The translations under genes were made by a program, and so were the position numbers. A stretch of 55,460 bases of DNA, taken from the NCBI GenBank assembly GCA_002256765.1, contig NCHJ01000004.1, positions 34,377-89,836 on the forward strand, written 5' to 3'. This document shows, piece by piece, positions 6,612-15,659 of this stretch; within the stretch, counting starts at the first letter, position 1; every line of letters starts with the position of its first letter. A model generated the notes under the pieces. It had not been told where the DNA came from, ran no database searches, and was given only the letters and a program-made list of their open reading frames with translations. The DNA is from Bacteroidetes bacterium 24-39-8 (lineage in GTDB: Bacteria; Bacteroidota; Bacteroidia; Chitinophagales; Chitinophagaceae).

Positions 6612-8471
6612 GTGTGCGTGGGGGATATTATCCATTTATTACCTGACAATATAGCCAACCAGATAGCCGCTGGTGAAGTGATTCAGCGCCCGGCCAGTGC
6701 GGTAAAGGAATTATTAGAAAATGCGGTGGACGCCGGAGCAACCCAAATCAAACTCCTGGTGAGTGATGCGGGTAAGGCCTTAGTGCAAGTGATTGATAAT
6801 GGCAAGGGAATGAGTGCGGCTGATGCCAAAATGGCTTTTGAAAGACATGCTACTTCTAAGATTCAAAATATAGATGATTTATTCCGCATCAAAACCATGG
6901 GCTTCCGTGGCGAGGCCCTAGCGTCAATTGCGGCGGTGGCACAGGTAGAACTCAAAACCAAAAGGGAGGAAGACGAACTGGCCAGTTTTGTTGAAATTGA
7001 AAACAGCCGGGTTGTAAAACAAGAAAGCTGTTCTTTTCAAACTGGGACCAGCATTAGTATGAAGAACCTATTCTTCAATGTACCCGCTAGAAGAAATTTT
7101 CTAAAAAGCAATGCGGCAGAAATGCGGCATATCATGGATGAATTTATTAGGGTGGCCATGGCCTTCCCCGATATCTTTTTTTCACTTACCAGCAATGGCC
7201 AAGAAGTATTTCATTTAGAAGCCGGTTCTCTCAAACAACGCATTGTTCAAATTCTAGGTTCTTCTTATAATGCCAAACTGGTCAGCGTTAATGAAGAAAC
7301 AGACTATATGAATATTTATGGTTTTGTGGGCAAGCCCGATACGGCGCGCAAGACCAGGGGTGACCAATACTTTTTTGTCAACAATCGTTTTATCAAGAGT
7401 GCTTATTTGAATCACGCGGTGAATACTGCTTTTGATGGGATGATTGCCAAAGACAGTTTTCCAAGTTATGTACTCTATATAGACTTGGATCCATCACAGG
7501 TTGATATTAATGTGCACCCCACCAAGCAGGAAATTAAATTTGAAGACGAAAAAATTATCTACGCTTTTGTGCAAGCCGCGGTAAAACATGCACTGGCACA
7601 ATTTAGCATTGCACCGTCTTTAGATTTTACACTGAACGCAGATATTCAAAACTTAGACGCGGTTTCCAAGCCTTTTACAACAGACAAAAAAGACGCTGTT
7701 GCGGGCTCTAATTTATTCAAGTCTTTTTCGCAAAAAAATCAGGCGCATTTTATTGAATCATCGCACCAAGCAGGAACAGAATTAAAACACTGGAAGAGTT
7801 TTTATAGTTCCGGAGATGACCAAGCAAAATCTGCTGAAGCCAATACCCAAGACCCTGTACAACAGTTATTGCATACGCCAAAGACCAGGTCTATAGAAGT
7901 GATTCCTGATTCCGTACTACTACAATTACACAATACCTATATTATTGCATCTTCCAATAGTGGCTTCTTACTAGTGCACCAACAATTGGCGCACGAACGC
8001 GTCTTATATGAACGCTATAGCTTAGCAGCACACGGTCAAAAAATGGCCACACAGCAAAGTCTGTTTCCAGTAGTATTGGAACTAGCTCCTGCAGACGCGG
8101 CATTATTACAAGACCTGATGCCAGACTTATTGGCCATTGGATACCAATTGGAAATGAATGATGAACATCAAATAGTGATTCAAGGAATTCCCGCAGATAT
8201 TTTACCGGGCAATGAAAAAAATGCCATTGAATTATTGATTGAACAGTTCAAACATTTTAGTGCTGAGGTAAAATTTAGCAAGCGCGAAAAATTGGTGAGA
8301 TGCATGTCTAGACAACAAGCCATTAAAGCGGGTCAATCCCTTACTCAAAAAGAAATGATGGCACTCATTGAAGACTTGTTTGGATGCAGTAGCCCCAATA
8401 TAACGCCAACAGGTAGCCCTACTTATTTAGAATTCAAAGAAGATTATTTAGACAGAATGTTTGGCAGATAA
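6612..8471 (+). CDS. mutL: DNA mismatch repair protein MutL
   Basis: A GHKL ATPase that couples MutS mismatch recognition to strand processing. The product is 619 residues. ATP-binding motifs are clear: VKELLENAVDAGA (Glu36 region), VIDNGKGM (about 60-67) and GFRGEALASI (about 98-106). The C-terminal dimerisation domain follows a variable linker. There is no upstream ATG; GTG 6612 or GTG 6618 is the start, and 6618 (then GDIIHLLPDNIA) matches the usual N-terminus best. At residues 456-462 the endonuclease motif DQHAxxE reads HQQLAHE, so the metal-binding Asp and His are not where expected. The gene ends directly abutting the opposing PBP4 gene. Confidence 0.95.
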   Translation: MCVGDIIHLLPDNIANQIAAGEVIQRPASAVKELLENAVDAGATQIKLLVSDAGKALVQVIDNGKGMSAADAKMAFERHATSKIQNIDDLFRIKTMGFRGEALASIAAVAQVELKTKREEDELASFVEIENSRVVKQESCSFQTGTSISMKNLFFNVPARRNFLKSNAAEMRHIMDEFIRVAMAFPDIFFSLTSNGQEVFHLEAGSLKQRIVQILGSSYNAKLVSVNEETDYMNIYGFVGKPDTARKTRGDQYFFVNNRFIKSAYLNHAVNTAFDGMIAKDSFPSYVLYIDLDPSQVDINVHPTKQEIKFEDEKIIYAFVQAAVKHALAQFSIAPSLDFTLNADIQNLDAVSKPFTTDKKDAVAGSNLFKSFSQKNQAHFIESSHQAGTELKHWKSFYSSGDDQAKSAEANTQDPVQQLLHTPKTRSIEVIPDSVLLQLHNTYIIASSNSGFLLVHQQLAHERVLYERYSLAAHGQKMATQQSLFPVVLELAPADAALLQDLMPDLLAIGYQLEMNDEHQIVIQGIPADILPGNEKNAIELLIEQFKHFSAEVKFSKREKLVRCMSRQQAIKAGQSLTQKEMMALIEDLFGCSSPNITPTGSPTYLEFKEDYLDRMFGR

Positions 8472-9797
8472 TTATTGACTAGCCATTACCTGGTTTAAAA
8501 ACTGTTCTACGCTTCTGCGAATATTTCCAACATTGCCCGTATGGTTGCTCACTAAAACGGAGAAGAGCAAGGTCTTTCCTTTTGAGGTAATTAGGTAACC
8601 ACTGAGTGCCACGTTATTACTTAGTGTTCCAGTTTTGGCATAGATTTTTCCTGGACTATTTTTATAATAACTACCCAGTGTGCCATTACCACCAGATGCA
8701 AAAATATTGGCAAGTCTATTCCATGCAAATTCATTGCGTAGTTTGTCTAAGACAGTAATAAAATCTTCTGGACTAAAGAGATTATACCTGCTCAACCCTG
8801 ACCCGTCTACCCATTTTGGTTTCTGTGGCAAGTCTTTTAAACTGGTCTTTAAAATGCTATCAATTAATTTAGCCGTATTCATTTCTCCCATTAGTTCATT
8901 GCCCGCCATTAACAAACATTGCTCTGCAAAAAAATTGTCTGATCGGTGCATCATGATCTTTAACATGGAGTCAATGGGTTGTGAATGAATCTTCACTACA
9001 TCGGGCCATCTTTCTACTTTAAAATCTACTGATGTGACTGTTGTTTTTAAAGTATCGCGCAGCAACTGAGACAAGATCTCTTTGTCATCTGTATAGAAAG
9101 GAATATCGTCTCCAGTAAAAGCAGTTTTGGCAGGAATGGCAGAAAATTGATTGGCCCCAATTGCTCTTCTAATAGTATAGTTAGCACCTGTGATTGTTGG
9201 ATCAACTTTTAATAGTTGCTGAAAAAAAGTGGGCGATGCTATTGGACTAGTTGTCTTTTTAAATTGCACCAGGTTGCCATAAATAGGCATCATGCTACGC
9301 TGGGCCATATAGTCAGATTCATAATCGTCCCAGGACCATCCCATGCCCCAACCCTTGGCCTTCCAATTCTGGTGCGTGAGCAGAATATTCTTTTGCTTTT
9401 TTAGAAAATCATAAACCGGCTGATTGGGAAAATCAGGGTGTAAAAAACTGGGATCTCCACTGGGTTCAATTTCTATGGTTCCATTGCCTTTGTCAACATA
9501 GCGCAGCCCCACCAAACTATCGCCCAAGTATTTCATAGCCACATAGCAACTAAGAATTTTGGTATTGCTGGCTGGAATAAAATATTTGTCAGATTGGTGT
9601 TGATAGAGATAGGTTTTGGCAGTGGGATCATAAACGGCAATCCCAACGTGGGCTCCTGATAGGTCAGTAGTTTGCAACAAACTATCCATACTGCTCATGA
9701 CTTTCACAGGGTTAGTTGACTGTGTGGGTTTAGCAGTTTTGCAAGAAAATAGTAATAGGCTTGTTGCAGCAATACCAATAGCAGACAGGATTTTCAT
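8472..9797 (-). CDS. dacB: D-alanyl-D-alanine carboxypeptidase/endopeptidase (PBP4, S13 family) lipoprotein
   Basis: A periplasmic penicillin-binding protein that trims or opens peptidoglycan cross-links. Start set at 9797 because it creates a lipoprotein signal peptide (MKILSAIGIAATSLLLFSC, lipid Cys19). The product is 441 residues. The active-site motifs are SNTK (Ser77, Lys80), SDN in HRSDNFFAEQ, and KTG in IYAKTGTLSNN. It is somewhat shorter than the roughly 480-residue E. coli enzyme, suggesting a reduced insertion domain. It converges on mutL with no spacer between the two stop codons. The arginase-fold gene lies 43 bases upstream on the same strand, so co-transcription is possible. Confidence 0.92.
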   Translation of the reverse strand: MKILSAIGIAATSLLLFSCKTAKPTQSTNPVKVMSSMDSLLQTTDLSGAHVGIAVYDPTAKTYLYQHQSDKYFIPASNTKILSCYVAMKYLGDSLVGLRYVDKGNGTIEIEPSGDPSFLHPDFPNQPVYDFLKKQKNILLTHQNWKAKGWGMGWSWDDYESDYMAQRSMMPIYGNLVQFKKTTSPIASPTFFQQLLKVDPTITGANYTIRRAIGANQFSAIPAKTAFTGDDIPFYTDDKEILSQLLRDTLKTTVTSVDFKVERWPDVVKIHSQPIDSMLKIMMHRSDNFFAEQCLLMAGNELMGEMNTAKLIDSILKTSLKDLPQKPKWVDGSGLSRYNLFSPEDFITVLDKLRNEFAWNRLANIFASGGNGTLGSYYKNSPGKIYAKTGTLSNNVALSGYLITSKGKTLLFSVLVSNHTGNVGNIRRSVEQFLNQVMASQ

Positions 9798-9840
9798 ACG
9801 CTTAATTTCTACCCCGAATCTAGGCAAAAAGATGGGAATA

Positions 9841-10980
9841 CTAGCTACGTTCTACAGCCCTGAACCAACGTTCTGGAATTTCATTGTTAGAAGCAATGAT
9901 ATAATCAAAATGGCTACAAGCCACGTACTTGCCATCTTGCAATTGCATCCACCATCTTCCCGTGCGTTTGCTTTGCAAGAAAGTGGTTTCTACTTCTGCA
10001 AATGCCATGGTGAATTCATTAAACTCAGCCTTATTGTCTAAAGCCGCTTCTTGCTTGCCTTTGTGAATCCCATCCATCAGGTACCAAAGCATATGAGAGA
10101 TTTGTTTAGCAGTAAGTGCGTGCTCGTCTTGCTCAGCAATATATCCGTAGATACCAATGCTGTCACAGTGATTACTCATGCCTGCATATTGCATTAAGGT
10201 ACAAGCTTCTTCTCCATTAAAACCATTGGGGGTAAGTCTATTGGCTGGGGCGTGTGCGTGTTGAATGGCCGCAATATCAAAACTGAATAATTCACTATTC
10301 CTTATTGCAGGCTCCATTTCTTCTATACGCTCTTTCACCTTTCCTACCCTATAACAATCAAAGCCCAGTTTGTCAATGGTCTCTAACATATCGGGGTGCA
10401 TAAAATAACTCTGGAATCCAATATGGCTATAGTGTTTTAAGTAATTGGGCATGCCAGTTAACATTTCTACCAGAAAATTATCCGCTGGTAACACTGAGTC
10501 CATGTCTAGGTCTATTCTGGCGTCTACACAGGCCACATCTATGATGCGTTCCTTTGTGCCATAAGCTTGATACTGTGCCGTAGTGATATCATGAGAACCA
10601 CCTAGAATCACTACTTTTTTCTTTTGTTCCATTAACTCGGCCACCACTGTTCTGAGCGCTGCATAAGTATCTTCAAGCGTAGCGCCTGATTTTACATTGC
10701 CAATATCGGCTACGTTTACCTGGGTATGCCAATGAAATAATTTGTAATACTCTGCCCTAATGGCATCGGGTGCATTGGTACTGGTTAAGCCCACACCTGC
10801 TCCTCGCATTTCACCACAACCTACAATTACAAAATCGGCCTCAGAGATATCTGGAAATTCCTCTTCAAAAACAGCAATATGTTTTCCAAGTTGGGAGTCC
10901 TTGAACCCCTCGTCATTGGAAATCATGGCAATATTAATGGGATCAAGAAAATCTATGATGGATTCTGTTTGCAGAGACAT
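9841..10980 (-). CDS. Arginase-fold protein (formimidoylglutamase-like), metal ligands altered
   Basis: The product is 379 residues with the ureohydrolase layout. GGSHD at residues 127-131 corresponds to the GGDHS motif. DARID at 153-157 replaces DAHxD. SFDIAA at 232-237 replaces SxDxD. Thus one His of DAHxD is Arg and the second Asp of SxDxD is Ala. Bacteroidota proteins with this pattern are usually labelled formimidoylglutamase or arginase, but with these changes a standard two-manganese centre is doubtful. No histidine-degradation (hut) genes are nearby. The active substrate is unknown. It may be co-transcribed with the downstream PBP4 gene (43-base gap). Confidence 0.75.
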   Translation of the reverse strand: MSLQTESIIDFLDPINIAMISNDEGFKDSQLGKHIAVFEEEFPDISEADFVIVGCGEMRGAGVGLTSTNAPDAIRAEYYKLFHWHTQVNVADIGNVKSGATLEDTYAALRTVVAELMEQKKKVVILGGSHDITTAQYQAYGTKERIIDVACVDARIDLDMDSVLPADNFLVEMLTGMPNYLKHYSHIGFQSYFMHPDMLETIDKLGFDCYRVGKVKERIEEMEPAIRNSELFSFDIAAIQHAHAPANRLTPNGFNGEEACTLMQYAGMSNHCDSIGIYGYIAEQDEHALTAKQISHMLWYLMDGIHKGKQEAALDNKAEFNEFTMAFAEVETTFLQSKRTGRWWMQLQDGKYVACSHFDYIIASNNEIPERWFRAVERS

Positions 10981-11041
10981 AATGACTATTTCAAACTCAT
11001 CAAACGCTCAGAATAGGCCTTTATTGTATCTGGCCCTGCCC

Positions 11042-11749
11042 TTAAACCGTGTATTTATAGCCAACGCCTCTTACAGAATGAAAATGTTTGGGGTTACGAC
11101 TATCCTCTTCAAAATATTTTCTAAAGTTCAGGATAAAATTATCAATGGTTCTAGTAGTAGGATATACATTATAACCCCAAACTACTTGCAAGATTTTTTC
11201 TCTGGTTACTACTTCTCCTTTATTCTCTATTAGTAGCTTGAGCAGCATCACTTCTTTCTTACTTAACTCAATAGATTGGCCATGACAACTAATACCAGTT
11301 TGGGCCTTGAAGTCAATGCTATTTTTACCAAATTCATAATGGTCTCCAATACTTTCCTTAACCTGAATTTTTTGGTTCTTGTCAATCAGTTTAGATACGC
11401 GTAACAAAAGTTCTTCTAGGTTAAAGGGCTTGGTCAAATAATCATCTGCCCCTTTCTTCAAACCCAATACCCTGTCTGCACTGCTATTTTTGGCACTCAA
11501 TATTAAAACCGGTACTTCATTGGCATTAACCCTAATGGTTTCCAACACACTAATGCCATCTACTTCTGGCATCATAATATCCATGATGATCAAATCAAAA
11601 TACTCATTGCTAATAGCTTTTAAGGCTTCATTGCCGTCAAAAGCTGAAGTAACAGTATAACCCTCCATCTCCAGGTTTAACTTGAGTGCTTCGTGCAGGT
11701 TTTCCTCGTCTTCTGCCAACAGGATATTGGCTTTTGATTCGTTACTCAT
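11042..11749 (-). CDS. OmpR-family response regulator (RprY-like)
   Basis: The product is 235 residues with a receiver domain (acidic pair in LLAEDEEN, phospho-Asp in LIIMDIMMPEVDG, Lys in YLTKPFN) and a C-terminal OmpR-type winged helix (ILQVVWGYNVYPTTRTIDNFI, then SVRGVGYKYTV). It should be phosphorylated by the histidine kinase encoded 5 bases upstream, and then control target promoters. It is the last gene of the minus-strand run yicC - gldH - kinase - regulator. The regulon is unknown. Confidence 0.93.
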   Translation of the reverse strand: MSNESKANILLAEDEENLHEALKLNLEMEGYTVTSAFDGNEALKAISNEYFDLIIMDIMMPEVDGISVLETIRVNANEVPVLILSAKNSSADRVLGLKKGADDYLTKPFNLEELLLRVSKLIDKNQKIQVKESIGDHYEFGKNSIDFKAQTGISCHGQSIELSKKEVMLLKLLIENKGEVVTREKILQVVWGYNVYPTTRTIDNFILNFRKYFEEDSRNPKHFHSVRGVGYKYTV

Positions 11750-11754
11750 GGAGA

Positions 11755-12732
11755 TTAGGCATTTTTAAATGAGACCGTAAAAATACAGCCCTGCGGCTGA
11801 TTGTCTGTCACAGAAATGTAGGCATTATGACCTTCGGCAATTTTTTTGCAGAGATAGAGCCCCAATCCGGTACCCTTAGCCTTGCGTGTATTTTCGTTGC
11901 CAATTCTATAAAATTTGTTGAAAATCCGTTGTTTTTCTGCGTCTTCCACCCCTTTTCCAAGATCGGCCACTGCGCACTGAATGGTATCTGCAGAGGCTAT
12001 CAGACTCACTTTAATGGGTTGGTCTTTGGGCGAATATTTGAGGGCGTTTTCAATGAGGTTATTGACTAGCATTTGCAATAAGAGGCCCTCTCCTTGCAAA
12101 AACACAGATGCTTGAATGGCTTCTTCAATGATTCTTTGGGGATACCTGGTTTTGAAATTGTCAATACAACCCTCTACCAAATCGCTTAAATGAATTTCCT
12201 GTTTGTTCTGTGTGTGAACACCTGCATCTAATTGAGCAGCAAATAAAATATTGTTGCAGAGCGTGTTTAATCTGTTGGCTTCTTGCAAGGTATTGGAAAT
12301 AAGTTTTTGTCGCTTATCCTCATCCAATTGCCTTTTTTGCAAGGTTTCTAAATTCAATTGTGCTACCGCGATAGGGGTTTTTAATTCATGCGTTACCGCC
12401 ATCATAAAATTTTGTTGCTGCTGTGCACCCTTGATCTGTCTGCGTGTGGCCCTAAATACAAAAACAGCCCCCACTAAAATCAGAACCAGGAAGGTACTGC
12501 CCTCACCAATATATTGAAAGGTTTTTCGCTTTGAGCCTGCTTCAATTACTGCAGCTTTTTCTAAGTAGCTGGGATGGTCTTTTTTTAGCTCACTCAATCG
12601 AATACTAGTGATGAGTTGGTTCTGTTTTTCCAATGCAATAAACCACCATATCAATGCGGCTACCATATAAGAAAGCAGGAACCAGTAGACTACGGTAACC
12701 GTTGCCAATTTCCGTTTCTGTGAACCCGTCAT
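11755..12732 (-). CDS. Sensor histidine kinase (RprX-like)
   Basis: The product is 325 residues. There are two membrane helices (about residues 12-33 and 79-94), with a short periplasmic segment of about 45 residues between them. The HisKA dimerisation helix has His115 in AVTHELKTP. The HATPase has NNLIENALKYS (N box), ADLGKGV (G1) and GTGLGLYLCKKI (G2). The start ATG overlaps the gldH stop in an ATGA arrangement, so translation is probably coupled to gldH. It phosphorylates the regulator encoded directly downstream. The sensing domain is too small to suggest a ligand. Confidence 0.93.
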   Translation of the reverse strand: MTGSQKRKLATVTVVYWFLLSYMVAALIWWFIALEKQNQLITSIRLSELKKDHPSYLEKAAVIEAGSKRKTFQYIGEGSTFLVLILVGAVFVFRATRRQIKGAQQQQNFMMAVTHELKTPIAVAQLNLETLQKRQLDEDKRQKLISNTLQEANRLNTLCNNILFAAQLDAGVHTQNKQEIHLSDLVEGCIDNFKTRYPQRIIEEAIQASVFLQGEGLLLQMLVNNLIENALKYSPKDQPIKVSLIASADTIQCAVADLGKGVEDAEKQRIFNKFYRIGNENTRKAKGTGLGLYLCKKIAEGHNAYISVTDNQPQGCIFTVSFKNA

Positions 12733-13202
12733 GATTTGGCTTTTTCAATTCTAATACCCGCATTTAAAACATAGGGTAAGGGGTCTTCCCGCATAATCTG
12801 TTGCAGGGTAAATTGATACACCCCTTTTTTCATGCGAATAGGCGCTGTAGTAATTCTTATGCGATGGTCAAATACATCATCCATTCCAGAACCCAGCCAA
12901 CCCTTGGTATTATTGGCCAAAGTAAGGTTTAGTTTTTGAGAAATTGGCGGCATGCCCGGACCCTTGGTCTGTACATTCAGCCAAAGATTATTATAATGAT
13001 AGGCGTCTTGATGACGAATGACCACATAAATATGATAACTGTTTAGACTGTCTGTAACTTCAAAATTGAAAACAGGTTGGTTCTTAGTTTCCCATTCCTG
13101 TTTTGGGAAAAATACGGTTTTCTCATAGAGATCCATGGGGCGGCAAGCCCCCAGAAAAACAAAAGCAATTAGTACCATCAAGCATTTTCTCACTGGAATC
13201 AT
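12729..13202 (-). CDS. gldH: Gliding motility lipoprotein GldH
   Basis: The start at 13202 gives a lipoprotein signal peptide MIPVRKCLMVLIAFVFLGAC and a 157-residue protein. The body matches the GldH pattern: FEVTDSLNSYHIYVVIRH, then YHYNNLWLNVQTKGPG, KGWLGSGMDD, and IMREDPLPYVLNAGIRIE. GldH is an outer-membrane-associated lipoprotein needed for gliding and type IX secretion in Flavobacterium; the exact role is unresolved. T9SS cargo is encoded in this window (the amylase at 21253-24150), consistent with a working system. It shares 4 bases with the downstream kinase gene and follows yicC by 34 bases. Confidence 0.88.
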   Translation of the reverse strand: MIPVRKCLMVLIAFVFLGACRPMDLYEKTVFFPKQEWETKNQPVFNFEVTDSLNSYHIYVVIRHQDAYHYNNLWLNVQTKGPGMPPISQKLNLTLANNTKGWLGSGMDDVFDHRIRITTAPIRMKKGVYQFTLQQIMREDPLPYVLNAGIRIEKAKS

Positions 13203-13236
13203 TTTTTCAAAGATAAAGAGCCGATTTGTTAAGCCA

Positions 13237-14112
13237 TTACAAAACATTCAAGATTTGTTCCTTGGCTTTTTCTAGTTCATCCTTCATTAGAATCACACAT
13301 TTTTGCATGACTGCATCATAAGCTTTGGAACCCGTAGTATTGATTTCTCTTCCAAATTCCTGCAGAATAAAAGAAAGCTTTTTTCCTTTGCTTGGTTCTT
13401 TTTCTTGCAAAATGTCTCTGAAATATTTACAGTGATTGTTCAAACGAACCTGTTCTTCACTAATATCTATTTTCTCTATATAATAAATCAATTCCTGTTC
13501 TAGTCTATTGGGATCATAGTTTTCCTTACCAACATTTTCTTCCAAAACCTTGAGCAAACCCTCTCTAATTCTTTGTCTACGCAAGGGCTCCAATTCAACA
13601 ATCTTGGCTTGCTGGGTTTCTATATTTTGCAAACGCAATAAAAGGTCAGCTTCTAAAGATTTACCCTCATCCTTGCGATGCTCATTTAATTGTTTTATAG
13701 CTTCTCTAAGTACAGATTCAAATCCCTTCCACTCTTCATCACTCAGCATTTCAGTAGAGGGTGTAATTACATCTGGCAATTTTAATATGGTACTGAGAAT
13801 ATCGCCTGTGGCTAGATTTAGTTCAGCGGCCAATTCTGCAACTGGTTGATAATAGGCTTTTGCAAGATCTGTATTAATGGTCACCGGTTTACTGGCGCCA
13901 TTTTGTTTTAGGGTTATAATACATTCAACACTACCGCGCATCAAGCCCTCACTCAAGATATTACGTACATCAAATTCAAAGGGTTTTAAAAGTGATGGAA
14001 TATTCAAACGGAGGTCAAATTGTTTCCCATTTAAAGAACGTACTTCTACCAAAAACGTTTTTCCGTTCACGGTCTGTTCAGACCTTCCGTATCCTGTCAT
14101 CGAGTATAGCAT
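13237..14112 (-). CDS. yicC: YicC/YloC family endoribonuclease
   Basis: The product is 291 residues. The N-terminal motif MLYSMTGYGRSE and the C-terminal segment (KKLSFILQEFGREINTTGSKA) are family hallmarks. The region FILQEFGREINT corresponds to the DUF1732 catalytic end. E. coli YicC was shown to be a ribonuclease that can act on small RNA; the substrate here is unknown. It starts the likely operon yicC - gldH - kinase - regulator. About 70 bases separate its ATG from the sus terminator at 14186-14212. Confidence 0.92.
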   Translation of the reverse strand: MLYSMTGYGRSEQTVNGKTFLVEVRSLNGKQFDLRLNIPSLLKPFEFDVRNILSEGLMRGSVECIITLKQNGASKPVTINTDLAKAYYQPVAELAAELNLATGDILSTILKLPDVITPSTEMLSDEEWKGFESVLREAIKQLNEHRKDEGKSLEADLLLRLQNIETQQAKIVELEPLRRQRIREGLLKVLEENVGKENYDPNRLEQELIYYIEKIDISEEQVRLNNHCKYFRDILQEKEPSKGKKLSFILQEFGREINTTGSKAYDAVMQKCVILMKDELEKAKEQILNVL

Positions 14113-14185
14113 AATCGTGGTTTCGGTGCAATGTAAGCAATGTTTAAAACTTAATGACCAAAGAGGCTGGCATTGGGGGTATAAA

Positions 14186-14212
14186 AAAGGCGCCCCTTCA
14201 TGGGGCGCCTTT
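14186..14212 (-). terminator. Terminator of the sus-like operon
   Basis: AAAGGCGCCCC pairs perfectly with GGGGCGCCTTT around a TTCAT loop. On the minus strand it is followed by a run of T and lies 20 bases after the susF-like stop. It separates the starch operon from yicC downstream. Confidence 0.88.
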
Positions 14213-14231
14213 AAAAAATGGATAGGAAAGA

Positions 14232-15620
14232 CTATTGTTTTTCTACCTTATAAGTATAGTAATTGGTATTGTTCAGGATCAGTGTCACTTTATATGTTCC
14301 AGCAGGATAACCTTTAATGTTATCACCACCTTCTTCCAAACTTCCATCAACACCTTTATCGCCATAGTTCAGATCCCAAGCTCCATTGGCTCTGAATTTG
14401 AATTCGTCTGTAGCGGTAAGTGTAATGGTTCCTGACCAAGAATTAGATCCTGCATCATAAGTCATGTTCACATCAGAACCCCAATTGCTTGGTGCAAAAC
14501 TTCCAATCAAACCCCATGTGGTTTTAGTAGCTGACCATTTGTTGGTTACTGTATTAGCATTGATTTTGTAATAACCTGCGCCAGGTACAGTTAAATTGCC
14601 ACCACTTCCACTTAGGCCACCATTACCTGCATCACCCAAAGAATTACTCCAGTCTGGTGTTTTATTCATTTTGAATTCAAAAGTTCCACCAGCAGGGAAA
14701 TTGATATATCCTTCAAATACACCATCAGCCTTGGGTGAACCCAATTGAGGCGCAGTTGCTGGATTCCATCCTTGATAATCACCAGGAACCCATAGCAAAC
14801 CATATTCACTCACTTTTACAACGGTGAATAGTCCATTTTGGAAATCAGCAGTAATGGTATACATACCGGATTTAGCTGGGCCAGGGAAATTGCTACTCAA
14901 ATTGTATCCAAAACTTCCACCTGCATTCAGACCAGGTACGCTATTATTGGCTACAGAATATTTGTTACCCCAATCTCCATTTACTGGAAGCATTAAGTAT
15001 TCGCCGTTTCCATTCAAGTAGAAAGTACCTTGATAAGTAACTGAATCCAAACGATTGAATTTCTGAGCCCTATCTGGCACTGGGTTATTCCATCCACCAG
15101 CAGTAGCGCTACCTACTAAGTATAATTCCTTAGAGCTAGGAAGGGTTACTTTAGGGGGAACTACATAAGGGGTAACTTTCAACTTAACTACATTAGAAGC
15201 TAATTGCTCATTGTTATTTAAGAAAGAAGAAATAATACGAACGTCCACATCATAGGTTTTGTTGAATTCAAAACCCCAAGAACGAGCTATTAGATTGATT
15301 TCTTTGTTGGTAAAAGAAGTAGTTAAAGAAGTCACAATTGTTTTGCTAGCCTTTGTACCAAAACTGCTGGTAGAAGGAGACATTTCTATAATGAACTTCT
15401 GGTTACTACTATCCACAGAATAAGAAGGCCTTGTCCAGGTAAACACGATACCTGTTTTATTGGAATCGGCAGGTACCGCTGCAATTGTTGGCGCTGATGC
15501 AGACAAAACCGCACCACCCGCTGCAGGCGCATATACCGGCAATGTTCCAACCTTTTCACAGGAAGCACCAAGAACAATGATGCTAGCCGCAACAAAAAGT
15601 AGTTTGAATATTTTTTTCAT
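14232..15620 (-). CDS. SusF/SusE-like outer-membrane starch-binding lipoprotein, three binding modules
   Basis: The product is 462 residues with a lipobox LGASC at Cys21, so it is probably surface-anchored. The N-terminal SusE-type immunoglobulin-like domain spans about 25-155. Three tandem SusE/SusF starch-binding modules follow (about 160-270, 272-362 and 365-460), each starting with a Y/W-L-V/L-G/P element and a W-x-P segment. In Bacteroides thetaiotaomicron such proteins bind starch at the cell surface beside SusCD. It is the last gene of the operon, 39 bases after the one-module susE-like gene, and is closed by a strong terminator. Confidence 0.85.
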   Translation of the reverse strand: MKKIFKLLFVAASIIVLGASCEKVGTLPVYAPAAGGAVLSASAPTIAAVPADSNKTGIVFTWTRPSYSVDSSNQKFIIEMSPSTSSFGTKASKTIVTSLTTSFTNKEINLIARSWGFEFNKTYDVDVRIISSFLNNNEQLASNVVKLKVTPYVVPPKVTLPSSKELYLVGSATAGGWNNPVPDRAQKFNRLDSVTYQGTFYLNGNGEYLMLPVNGDWGNKYSVANNSVPGLNAGGSFGYNLSSNFPGPAKSGMYTITADFQNGLFTVVKVSEYGLLWVPGDYQGWNPATAPQLGSPKADGVFEGYINFPAGGTFEFKMNKTPDWSNSLGDAGNGGLSGSGGNLTVPGAGYYKINANTVTNKWSATKTTWGLIGSFAPSNWGSDVNMTYDAGSNSWSGTITLTATDEFKFRANGAWDLNYGDKGVDGSLEEGGDNIKGYPAGTYKVTLILNNTNYYTYKVEKQ

Positions 15621-15659
15621 GATCTTTTTTTTATTGGTTTATTGATTGGGGCTGGAACA

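Noticed and set aside
10760-11233. Plus-strand open frame opposite the arginase-fold and regulator genes
   Set aside because: It is antisense to two well-supported genes and matches no family; a frame shadow.
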